Positions 35,879 to 43,122 of a stretch of 49,579 nucleotides of DNA are shown piece by piece. Below the pieces are notes generated by a model, which was given only the letters and a program-made list of their open reading frames with translations, was not told the origin of the DNA and did no database searches. Within the stretch, counting starts at the first letter, position 1. Each line of letters starts with the position of its first letter. The position numbers and the translations under genes are program-made. This stretch comes from Eubacteriales Family XIII. Incertae Sedis bacterium (GTDB taxonomy: Bacteria; Bacillota; Clostridia; Peptostreptococcales; Anaerovoracaceae): NCBI GenBank assembly GCA_031266795.1, contig JAISAI010000042.1, positions 1-49,579 on the forward strand, written 5' to 3'.

Positions 35879-36631
35879 TCATACCATATCGCCGCATATA
35901 TAGCGGGCGACATTGCCGAACAGTACGTCGTATCCGTCCCACGACACGAACTGCGGCGGCGCCCAGTGCGGCGCGATGTCGCTTGCGAATACGAATGAAC
36001 GCCCTTTTCCGACCTCCTTGGCCGCGGCGATAATATCCCCGGACTCCGTACGCACGAGCACATCCGCCGCATCCTTTTCCAACAGCAGGTTGTACCCGAG
36101 CAGCGGCGGCACAGGCGTTTTTACACCCTTGAGTATCCCGTGCTCCCTGACGATCTCTACGGCGACGCCCTGCGGCGCCTCGACCCTGTCGTCTGTTTCC
36201 TTCACGCCCACCGGCAATATACCCTCTATCGGCGTCCCGCTGTACTTGGCCTTGCCCTCGATGCCCGCAAAGGACATATAGCCGCCCATCATCGCAAACC
36301 CGCCGCCATTCCTGACGTAATCGGCAATGGCGGCCAACCTGTTTGGAACCGATTCCGACCGTGAAAACACCTCGTCGCTGAGCAGCAGGGTATTCGAGCC
36401 AATATCGCTCAAGACGACCGCGGCGTACTCGCCGAGCGCCTCAGCGGAGGAGGGGAATTGATTCATCGCGATATGGCAGGGCTGATATTCCACGGCGTAG
36501 CCCGCCTTTTGAAACGCCGCTATCAATGTGGCGCCGCCCTCCTCGTACGTACAGGTATTGAACGTATCGAAGCCTTTCTGATGTATGCTGTGTATAAACC
36601 ATGATTCGCCCGCTAATAGGATTTTTTTCAT
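35879..36631 (-). CDS. GATase1-like protein (putative glutamine-amidotransferase fold)
   Basis: About 250 residues beginning MKKILLAGESW and containing YAAVVLSDIGSNTLLL and a GGGFAMMGGYMSF segment. This is the pattern of the GATase1-like family (ThuA/DUF1355 type), a flavodoxin-like fold without an obvious catalytic Cys-His-Glu triad. I use ATG 36631 after GGAGG; the longer frame to 36724 translates a tandem repeat and is unlikely. Function is unknown. It is often found, as here, with sugar-catabolic genes, so a trehalose- or sugar-utilisation helper role is a reasonable guess. Confidence 0.8.
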   Translation of the reverse strand: MKKILLAGESWFIHSIHQKGFDTFNTCTYEEGGATLIAAFQKAGYAVEYQPCHIAMNQFPSSAEALGEYAAVVLSDIGSNTLLLSDEVFSRSESVPNRLAAIADYVRNGGGFAMMGGYMSFAGIEGKAKYSGTPIEGILPVGVKETDDRVEAPQGVAVEIVREHGILKGVKTPVPPLLGYNLLLEKDAADVLVRTESGDIIAAAKEVGKGRSFVFASDIAPHWAPPQFVSWDGYDVLFGNVARYICGDMV

Positions 36632-36663
36632 CGTGTGCCTCCGTCCCTCATCGTGCTTATGAT

Positions 36664-36716
36664 CTCTGTGCCTCTGAGCTCTGTGCCTCTGAGCTCTGAG
36701 CCTCTGAGCTCTGAGC
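36664..36716. repeat. 15-bp tandem repeat between two operon genes
   Basis: Three copies of CTCTGAGCTCTG[T/A]GC (36672-36686, 36687-36701, 36702-36716) plus a partial copy from 36664. The array fills the gap between the RbsD-like stop and the GATase1-like start, with the ribosome site beyond it, so copy number could alter coupling. Confidence 0.7.
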
Positions 36717-36724
36717 TTTTGCAA

Positions 36725-37195
36725 TTAACTGAAATCGACGCCGGCGACGAGCATGATGTACGCGTAGGGCGAGAACTCGCCCGTCCTGACGACGCCCTTG
36801 ATTTCCCTGCCCCAGGTATCCAAGGCGTCGGGGTTTTCCGGAGCGCCGGTCAGCCAGTAGCTCTTCAGGTCGCGATGGGGTACTTTTTCTATGAATACCT
36901 CCCTGCCCTTTGCCCTTTCCCTCTCTACAAGGCCAGTGAATGTCTTGTAGGCCTCCGGGTTCATCGTTTCCGTTTCCTCAGGCATGATCACGCCCTCTAT
37001 GACCAACTCTTCGAGCACCACCTCGCAAATATCCTTTACGGCCGGCATGTCCTTCTTTATCGATAGATCGAGATTGACCGTATCCTGGCTTTTGGGGAAC
37101 GGGACCCCCCTGTCGCCAATCAACATAATATCCAAATGCCCCATAGAAGCAACCAGATGCGCCAGCCCGGGATTCAGTATGCCTTTCGTTTTCAT
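36725..37195 (-). CDS. RbsD/FucU-family sugar mutarotase
   Basis: The 156-residue protein has the family signature KGILNPGLAHLVASMGHLD with His20, GDRGVPFP (Asp28), and the C-terminal GEFSPYAYIMLVAGV. Family members interconvert pyranose and furanose forms or anomers of ribose, fucose and similar sugars, so a kinase or isomerase gets the correct form. It opens the RbsD - GATase1 - BtpA - PfkB operon; AAAGGAG precedes ATG 37195. The exact sugar is not shown by the sequence. Confidence 0.9.
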   Translation of the reverse strand: MKTKGILNPGLAHLVASMGHLDIMLIGDRGVPFPKSQDTVNLDLSIKKDMPAVKDICEVVLEELVIEGVIMPEETETMNPEAYKTFTGLVERERAKGREVFIEKVPHRDLKSYWLTGAPENPDALDTWGREIKGVVRTGEFSPYAYIMLVAGVDFS

Positions 37196-37266
37196 GTTCG
37201 TGCTCCTTTCGCGTTGCAGTCAACGATTCTCAATACAATAGTGCACATAATGCACATATTGAATAT

Positions 37267-37299
37267 AATCTAACATTTGTTCTTCCCAAAGTCAATTGT
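37267..37299 (-). promoter_or_regulatory. Promoter of the RbsD operon with CAATTGAC motif
   Basis: Minus strand: TTGACT (37290-37295) in ACAATTGACT, 17 bp, TAGATT (37267-37272) preceded by TGT. Near the start of transcription, TGCACATAA and TGCACATAT are repeated in tandem (about 37242-37260), a possible second operator. No gene lies in 37196-37364. Confidence 0.65.
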
Positions 37300-37364
37300 G
37301 GATTCCGGCCGGGAATACCGTGACGCCTTTATTGGCTTTATTCATCCGCCGGATTGGAGTGTTT

Positions 37365-38054
37365 TTATGTAATAGAGGCTGTGGATTCGCGATAGTTTTT
37401 TTGCATAATCGTCCACGCGTCGCCGAGGTCAGGCGATAAGCCGAACAGCCCGGTCGATCCCAAGACGAACGAGTCCGCGCCGGCTGCGGAGAGCGCGCCG
37501 AACGTGTCCGCGCCGCAATTGCCGTCTGCCTCGATGGCGTAGCCGTAGCCCTTCTCTTTGCGCAGACGGTCGAGACGCTGTATCTTCGCCGGGACAGCCC
37601 CTATGAACGACTGTCCGGGGAAGCCCGGATTTACCGTCATGACCGTGATCTTATCGACCCTATCCAAGTAGTGGATGATAGTTTCGACCGGGTCGGCCGG
37701 ATTGAGCACGACGGACATCCCGCATCCCAAGGAATGGACGTCGTCTATCACCTTGAACGCGTTTCTGCTGATCGTGTCGCATTGGATGGATAAAAAGTCC
37801 GCGCCCGCGCGCGCGAAGCTGTCTATATGGTCTTCGGGGCGCTCCACGACGAGATGGACGTCGATCGGTTTCGTCACAACAGGGCGTATCGCCTCCACGA
37901 AATACTGGGAAAGGCAAAACGTCTTCGCGTATGAGCCGTCCACAACGTCGATGTGGTACCTGTCGCACAGAGGGTCTATAATGTCGAGCTGCTCCTTGAC
38001 GCGCAGAAGATCCATGCACATCAGCGATACAGAAAATTTTCCGTGATTCATCAT
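37365..38054 (-). CDS. alsE: D-allulose-6-phosphate 3-epimerase-like protein
   Basis: This 229-residue ketose-phosphate epimerase closely follows my memory of E. coli AlsE: FSVSLMCMDLL, YHIDVVDGSY, HLVVERPEDHI, DKITVMTVNPGFPGQ and EADGNCG, with the metal-binding His/Asp residues kept. AlsE converts D-allulose 6-phosphate to fructose 6-phosphate in allose catabolism. Its proximity to RbsD, PfkB kinase and transporter 2 supports entry of allose or allulose, or a stereochemically related sugar, into glycolysis. ATG 38054 follows GGAGG. It lies 57 bases after lexA on the same strand and may be read through from there. Confidence 0.85.
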   Translation of the reverse strand: MMNHGKFSVSLMCMDLLRVKEQLDIIDPLCDRYHIDVVDGSYAKTFCLSQYFVEAIRPVVTKPIDVHLVVERPEDHIDSFARAGADFLSIQCDTISRNAFKVIDDVHSLGCGMSVVLNPADPVETIIHYLDRVDKITVMTVNPGFPGQSFIGAVPAKIQRLDRLRKEKGYGYAIEADGNCGADTFGALSAAGADSFVLGSTGLFGLSPDLGDAWTIMQKNYRESTASIT

Positions 38055-38110
38055 GCTGTCATTCCTCCAAATTGCCTACCTTAGATGCGTCGCCGTCTAT
38101 TCACCGGTTC

Positions 38111-38749
38111 TCAGTTCAAATACCTGAACACGCCCTTGACTTTGCCGAGTACCGTCACGTCGTTCACCACTATGGGGCTCATCGCGCTGTTTTGCGGCTG
38201 TAGGCGGATGTGGCCTTCCTCTTTGTAGAAGGTCTTGACCGTAGCCTCGCTCTCGAAGCCGTCTATCATCGCCACGACGATGTCCCCGTTGTCGGCCGTC
38301 TGCTGTTGCCGTACAAGAATGAGGTCGCCGTCGAAGATGCCCGCGTCTATCATGCTGTCTCCGTGTACCCTCAGCATGAAGTTCTCACCTTTGACATGCG
38401 AAGCGGGCACGGGGACAAACTCCTCAATATTCTGCTCTGACGTGATCGGCTCCCCCGCGGCTATGCGCCCGACGAGCGGGATGTCGACGATGTCGTGCCG
38501 CTCGGCGCCCACTCCGTCCACGGCGTCGGATCTGGCCTGTTCCGTGATCATGATGGCCCTCGGCTTGGCCGGGTCTTTCTTGATGTATCCTTTGTGCTCG
38601 AGCCGCTCAATATCCTTGTGCGTCGTGGATGTGGACTTGATGCCGAGCTCGGCGTTGATCTCCCTCACCGTCGGCGGATAGCCCTTGCGCGCGATCTGCT
38701 TCTTCATAAATTCAAGAATCTGTCGTTCCCTCGGTTTCAGCTCATCCAT
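38111..38749 (-). CDS. lexA: LexA SOS repressor
   Basis: The 212-residue repressor has a winged helix (residues about 1-70, PPTVREINAELGIKSTSTTHKDIERL) and a self-cleaving S24 domain. The cleavage site is Ala98-Gly99 (RIAAGE), with catalytic Ser132 (GDSMID) and Lys172 (EATVK). I start at ATG 38749 with AAGGAGG eight bases upstream, not at 38770. Upstream there is a promoter and an SOS box, so it is autoregulated. Housekeeping gene between the sugar island and unrelated metabolism. Confidence 0.97.
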   Translation of the reverse strand: MDELKPRERQILEFMKKQIARKGYPPTVREINAELGIKSTSTTHKDIERLEHKGYIKKDPAKPRAIMITEQARSDAVDGVGAERHDIVDIPLVGRIAAGEPITSEQNIEEFVPVPASHVKGENFMLRVHGDSMIDAGIFDGDLILVRQQQTADNGDIVVAMIDGFESEATVKTFYKEEGHIRLQPQNSAMSPIVVNDVTVLGKVKGVFRYLN

Positions 38750-38787
38750 ATCGAACCTCCTTATCGGCAATGATCTCTATGAAAGCT

Positions 38788-38826
38788 ATAATACCATAAC
38801 GCAAAGAAAAAGTAAACGCCTGTTCA
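38788..38826 (-). promoter_or_regulatory. lexA promoter overlapped by an SOS box
   Basis: Minus strand: TTTACT (38811-38816), 17 bp, TATTAT (38788-38793). The 14-mer TGAACAGGCGTTTA (38813-38826) matches the Bacillus consensus CGAACRNRYGTTYC at 12 of 14 positions and covers the -35 box. Confidence 0.7.
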
Positions 38827-38848
38827 AAAAACTTGTACAGGCGTTTAC
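38801..38848 (-). terminator. Intrinsic terminator of the aminotransferase gene
   Basis: Minus strand: GTAAACGCCTGT (38837-38848) pairs perfectly with ACAGGCGTTTAC (38812-38823), 13-base loop, then TTTTTCTTT. The promoter-proximal arm overlaps the lexA SOS box and -35. Confidence 0.88.
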
Positions 38849-38873
38849 GGTGGGATTTAATCGAGACTACCTC

Positions 38874-40181
38874 TCACCACTTGTCGACTTCGTCGAGCAC
38901 CTTGTCAAGTATGGCGATTCCCTCGCGCAGCTCCTTCTCCGTGATGATGAGGGGCGGCGCTACCATGATGCCGTTCAGGTTGTTGTAGGTCGCGAAGCCT
39001 GCCGCCTTGAGCATGCCGACCACCTTGCCCGCGTCCGTGACGGGCAGCGGCTCTTTCGTCGCCCTGTCCTTCACGAGCTCGATCTGCGAGAACAGGCCGA
39101 TGCGCCTCGCCTCGCCTATGCATTCGTGCTTCTCCGTGAGCCTGTCAAGCTCATCCGAGAGCACCTTGCCGACCTTTTTGACATTGCCCGCTATATCGAG
39201 CCGCTCGTACTCCGCTATCGCCGCGACGCAACACGCGCAGCCCATTGGGTGGGCCGAATACGTGAGGCCGTTCCACATCTTATTATTCTCAAAATGCTTC
39301 GCTATATCCTTTTTCATGATGACGCCGCCAAGCGGCACGTAGCCGCAGGTCGAGCCCTTCGCGAACGTGACGATGTCGGGTTTGACGCCAAACTGCTGGA
39401 ACGCGAACTTCGTTCCCGTGCGGTAGAAGCCGGCCATGACCTCGTCGCACACGAGCAGTATCCCGTGCTTCTCGCATATCTTTTTCATGCCGGGCAGATA
39501 GCCCTTTGGCGGCGCGAGCACGCCGTTCGACCCGACGACCGTCTCCACGAACACCGCCGCTATGAGAGAGGGGCCTTCGCGCTCAACGCTCTCTTCGAAG
39601 CGGTCGAGATAATACTTCGTCTGGTCGGCCTCGTCCTTGAACGTGACTTGGGCCGGCGCCCGGTAGGGATACGGGCCGTCAAAGTGATAGAAGCCCGGCA
39701 CGCCCGGCTCGGCGGCCAAGCGCCGCGGCTCGCCCGTCAGCTCAGAAGACCCGAACGTCGAACCGTGGTACGAGTTGTACATGGAGAGGAACTTCCACCT
39801 GCCCGTGTACTGCTTCGCGATCTTCAGCGCGTTCTCGTTCGCCTCAGTGCCGGCGTTCGTGAAAAAGACCTTGCCGCCGTTGAACGCGGGGCCGGCGAAC
39901 TCCACGAGCAGCCTCGCGGCCTCCGATCTCACGTCGACGGCGTACGCGGGGCCGATGAACGGCAGCTTGTCCGCCTGATCCTTTATGGCCTTGATGAGGG
40001 CCTTGTTGCCGTGACCGAGATTGGAGTTGACGAGCTGCGCGCTCATGTCGTAGTATTTGTTGCCGTCCTCGTCCCAGAAAAATATCCCTTGGGCTTTCGT
40101 TATGACGGGAGGCTTCAGCGCTTTCTGCGCCGACCACGAATGAAGATTGTACTTCTTGCTTATAGTGCTTATAACGCTCAT
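38874..40181 (-). CDS. Class III (PLP) aminotransferase
   Basis: The 435-residue fold-type I aminotransferase has FTNAGTEANENALKIAK, YNSYHGSTFG, LLVCDEVMAGFYRTG and the lysine region TFAKGSTCGYVPLGG. These are typical of omega-amino-acid:pyruvate enzymes (taurine, beta-alanine, GABA types). It is followed by a strong terminator and preceded by an acylating aldehyde dehydrogenase, so the aldehyde it forms is probably oxidised to an acyl-CoA. Taurine:pyruvate aminotransferase is one candidate, given the dehydrogenase's resemblance to sulfoacetaldehyde enzymes. Confidence 0.88.
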   Translation of the reverse strand: MSVISTISKKYNLHSWSAQKALKPPVITKAQGIFFWDEDGNKYYDMSAQLVNSNLGHGNKALIKAIKDQADKLPFIGPAYAVDVRSEAARLLVEFAGPAFNGGKVFFTNAGTEANENALKIAKQYTGRWKFLSMYNSYHGSTFGSSELTGEPRRLAAEPGVPGFYHFDGPYPYRAPAQVTFKDEADQTKYYLDRFEESVEREGPSLIAAVFVETVVGSNGVLAPPKGYLPGMKKICEKHGILLVCDEVMAGFYRTGTKFAFQQFGVKPDIVTFAKGSTCGYVPLGGVIMKKDIAKHFENNKMWNGLTYSAHPMGCACCVAAIAEYERLDIAGNVKKVGKVLSDELDRLTEKHECIGEARRIGLFSQIELVKDRATKEPLPVTDAGKVVGMLKAAGFATYNNLNGIMVAPPLIITEKELREGIAILDKVLDEVDKW

Positions 40182-40221
40182 ATTCTACCTACCCTTTCCG
40201 TAAATCTCAACTTGAAAAATT

Positions 40222-41649
40222 TCACGCGAATCTCGCTTTGATCTTTTCGCTGAACAGCTCGTCGTCCGAGGGCTGCCAGTTTGGTATCTCGCGGCTGACG
40301 TACACGAAGTTCAGCAGATCCTTCCACGTCGCGTTGTGGCTGATGCTGTTGTGGCCCCACGTGCCGCAGCCGAGCGTCATGGACACGGGGTAGCCGCAGG
40401 TCCAGCTGCCGCTGTTCACGAGCGACTGCGGCTGGTTCACGACGATCTTGCAGACGGGCACGACCTCGCCCATCTTCGTGACGCGCGCGTCGTCTTTCGT
40501 GTGGATGCTGACGGAATGGCCCTTGCCCTGATAGTCGAGGATGCACAGCATCTTCGCGAGCGCGTCCTCAAAGTCTTTCGCTTTCCTGACGCCCGCGACC
40601 GGCGAGAGCTTCTCCCCCGTGAGCGGGAACTCGTTGCCGTAGCCGCCGTTCTCCTCGACCATGATGAGCCGCGTCCCGTCCGGCGCGCCTATACCCGCAA
40701 GCCGCGCGATCTCGCCCGCGGACTGCGCCACGATGTGACGGTTCAGGTCGTGGTTCTTCGGGGTCTCGGGCCAGAGCGTCTTTACGACTTTCTCCTTATC
40801 GGCGCTGCCCTCTTTCACGAGCACCGCGCCCACTTTCGCCATCTCTTTCTCCCACTCGTCGTAGACGGATTCGAGCACGATGATGTTGTTCTCCGTTGAG
40901 CACGACGTCGCGTTGTCGAACGTCTTGGAGCGGATGAGCATGTCGGCCACCCTCGGCAGCTCGTCCGCGACGGTCTCGTCGACGATGCACACGACATTGC
41001 CCGTGCCGACGCCGATAGCGGGGACGCCCGACGAGTACGCCTGACGCACCATCGGCGTACCGCCCGTGGCGAGGATGAAATCGACCTGCGTCATGAGCTG
41101 CTGGCTGCACTCCACGGACACGTACTCGGGGCCTATCGCCTGCACGAGATCCACGGGCGCGTCGAACCTATGCAGCACGTCGCGGATGGCGTCCGTGACG
41201 GCCACGTTCGTATTGCGGGCTTTCGGGTGCGGCGCGAGGATGACGGCGTTGCGCGTCTTGATCGCCATGAGCGACTTGACGACGGGCGTCGCCTCGCCGT
41301 TCGTCACAGGGATGATAGCGCCTATCACGCCCATCGGCCGCGCGTACGTGTCTATGCCCGTCTCCTTGTTGGAGTCCACGAGCCCGACTGAGGTCTTGCC
41401 CTTCATCTGCGCCCACGTGCCCTTCACCTTGCTGTACATCTTGAGCTGTTTGTCCTTCGCTACGCCCATGCCCGATTCGGCCACGAGCATCTCGCCGAAT
41501 TTCAGCGCCGTCTCCGGCACGGTCAGCGCGTAGGCGATAGCCTCGCACAGCTCGTCGACCCGCTCCTGCGAGTAGCCGTCGATGACATTCTGCGCCTCTC
41601 TCCCTTTCGATACAAGCCCCGCAACATATTCTCCGTAATTGATTTCCAT
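40222..41649 (-). CDS. CoA-acylating aldehyde dehydrogenase
   Basis: About 475 residues of the ALDH superfamily. NATSCSTENN places the catalytic Cys in the context of acylating enzymes (compare FDNGTICASEQ-like motifs), and PVTNGEATPVVKSLMAIKTRNAVILAPHP is the cofactor domain. It oxidises an aldehyde to its CoA thioester with NAD(P). Sulfoacetaldehyde dehydrogenase (acylating) and malonate-semialdehyde-type enzymes are the nearest ideas; I cannot choose. I start at ATG 41649 behind AGGAGG; the upstream frame to 41691 is leader. It is in one operon with the aminotransferase, 40 bases apart. Confidence 0.88.
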   Translation of the reverse strand: MEINYGEYVAGLVSKGREAQNVIDGYSQERVDELCEAIAYALTVPETALKFGEMLVAESGMGVAKDKQLKMYSKVKGTWAQMKGKTSVGLVDSNKETGIDTYARPMGVIGAIIPVTNGEATPVVKSLMAIKTRNAVILAPHPKARNTNVAVTDAIRDVLHRFDAPVDLVQAIGPEYVSVECSQQLMTQVDFILATGGTPMVRQAYSSGVPAIGVGTGNVVCIVDETVADELPRVADMLIRSKTFDNATSCSTENNIIVLESVYDEWEKEMAKVGAVLVKEGSADKEKVVKTLWPETPKNHDLNRHIVAQSAGEIARLAGIGAPDGTRLIMVEENGGYGNEFPLTGEKLSPVAGVRKAKDFEDALAKMLCILDYQGKGHSVSIHTKDDARVTKMGEVVPVCKIVVNQPQSLVNSGSWTCGYPVSMTLGCGTWGHNSISHNATWKDLLNFVYVSREIPNWQPSDDELFSEKIKARFA

Positions 41650-41761
41650 CTGCGCCTCCTGAAACTGGCATATAATATAGTTGATATTCATACAGAACCG
41701 CCGGCCGCGCGAACGATGCTATGTCCGCTGCGCGGGCGCCGATATATTGATGTTCCCTTAT

Positions 41762-41790
41762 ATATTACGCGCGCGCGGCGCCTATTTCAA
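41762..41790 (-). promoter_or_regulatory. Promoter of the aldehyde dehydrogenase operon
   Basis: Minus strand: TTGAAA (41785-41790), 17 bp, TAATAT (41762-41767). The spacer is almost entirely alternating C/G, unusual between AT-rich boxes. The remainder of 41692-41873 shows no gene. Confidence 0.6.
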
Positions 41791-41873
41791 TAGAAAAAGC
41801 CCCGCGCCCAATACACGGAATATTCAAAATTGTCGCGCGCGAGTATTGTAATGTAATTGAGTAGTCCCCAGCG

Positions 41874-43082
41874 TCAGCGCGGAGCGAGCAGTCTGCGTAT
41901 CCCCTTTTCGAGTCCATCGAGCGTCAGCTCGTACATGGGGAATATCTCCGCCACTTTCCCTATCGTGTACTGGCCGTACGTCGCGCCCCAGCCGCGCTCC
42001 CTTATCGGGTTCAGCCAGATGCTGTTCGGGAATTTCTTTCTCAGCCGCTCGAGCCACACGCGGCCGGGCTCGTCGTTCGGCAGCCCTATGACGGCGTTGC
42101 CGCCCCTGCGCTCGAGCTCGCTCGGCGCCATGGCCGCGTCGCCGATGCAGACGAGGCGGTAGTCCCCGTTCAGCTCGTTCATGACGCGCTCCGTATCGAT
42201 CCAACGCCCGCGCCTGATGAGCGGGTCCGTATACAGCTTCTCGTACACACAATTATGGAAATAATAAAACCTCGTGTCCTTGAAGTGGTTCGACCGGCTC
42301 ACGGCGTGGAACAGGCGGCCCGTCAGTTTTGAGTAAGGGAGCATCGAGCCGTCCGAATCGAAGAGCACGAGGAGCTTGATCGTGTTCTTGCGCGGCCTCT
42401 CGTACACGAGTTTCAGGAGGCCCGCGTTCGACGAGGTCTCCTCGATGGTCTCGTCTATGTCGAGCTCCGTCTTCGCGGCGCGCGAACGCGACGAATACTG
42501 CCTCAGCTTGCGGAAAGCCGTCTCGAACTGCCTCGTATCTATGACGGCGTCACGGCGGAAGTCGCGAAATTTCCGCTCTCCCGCGATCTGCACGGCGCGC
42601 CCGAGCCGGCCCTCGCCGTACGCGCGGATACCGGCCTCGGCGTAGCCGCTGTTGCCAAACACGGACGTGCCGCCCGTGCCTATCCAGTAGCTGCCGCCGT
42701 CGTGCCTCTCCTTCTGCTCCAACTTCCTCTCCTCGAACATCCGCCGCAGCTCCTCAAACTCGAGAGCGAGCCGCTCGCGGAAATCTTCTACGCCGCCCTT
42801 ATCCCCCTCGCGCCGCCCGTTCAGCGCTGCGTCGAGCCACGCGCGAAACGCGTCGGGCAGGTCGCCCTCCGCCGCGACGGCTTCAAAGTAATCGGCGAAA
42901 GCCGTGTCGAACGCGTCGAAGTCCGACTCGCTGTTCACGAGCAGGCTACGGCACACGTAGTAAAAATTCGTCAGGCTCGAACCTATGAGCCCCTTGTCAA
43001 GGGCCTCCGTCAGCGCCATCCACTCATTCGCCGACACATTCAGCCCGTACGCGCGCAGGAAGTAAAGGAAGCCTATGAACAT
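41874..43082 (-). CDS. VWA-domain protein (CoxE-like)
   Basis: The 402-residue protein has an alpha-helical N-terminal part with charged helices (about 115-150) and a C-terminal von Willebrand factor A domain. The metal-adhesion site appears as LVLFDSDGSM (D-x-D-G-S), a variant of the common DxSxS. It is encoded 40 bases after a MoxR ATPase, the usual pairing in which the AAA+ protein and VWA protein insert metal or remodel a target enzyme. The target is unknown. ATG 43082 was taken as the family starts near MFIGFLYFLR. Confidence 0.9.
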   Translation of the reverse strand: MFIGFLYFLRAYGLNVSANEWMALTEALDKGLIGSSLTNFYYVCRSLLVNSESDFDAFDTAFADYFEAVAAEGDLPDAFRAWLDAALNGRREGDKGGVEDFRERLALEFEELRRMFEERKLEQKERHDGGSYWIGTGGTSVFGNSGYAEAGIRAYGEGRLGRAVQIAGERKFRDFRRDAVIDTRQFETAFRKLRQYSSRSRAAKTELDIDETIEETSSNAGLLKLVYERPRKNTIKLLVLFDSDGSMLPYSKLTGRLFHAVSRSNHFKDTRFYYFHNCVYEKLYTDPLIRRGRWIDTERVMNELNGDYRLVCIGDAAMAPSELERRGGNAVIGLPNDEPGRVWLERLRKKFPNSIWLNPIRERGWGATYGQYTIGKVAEIFPMYELTLDGLEKGIRRLLAPR

Positions 43083-43122
43083 GCGCCCTCACCGCGGCCG
43101 GCCTTATACGGACACCCCACGC

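Noticed and set aside
36664-36716. Possible CRISPR array
   Set aside because: The units are contiguous 15-mers without spacers.
36632-36724. N-terminal extension of the GATase1-like protein rich in RAQR units
   Set aside because: It only translates the 15-bp tandem repeat; a GGAGG site supports the start at 36631.
38685-40241. A 518-codon plus-strand frame
   Set aside because: Antisense to the aminotransferase and starts inside lexA; no ribosome site.
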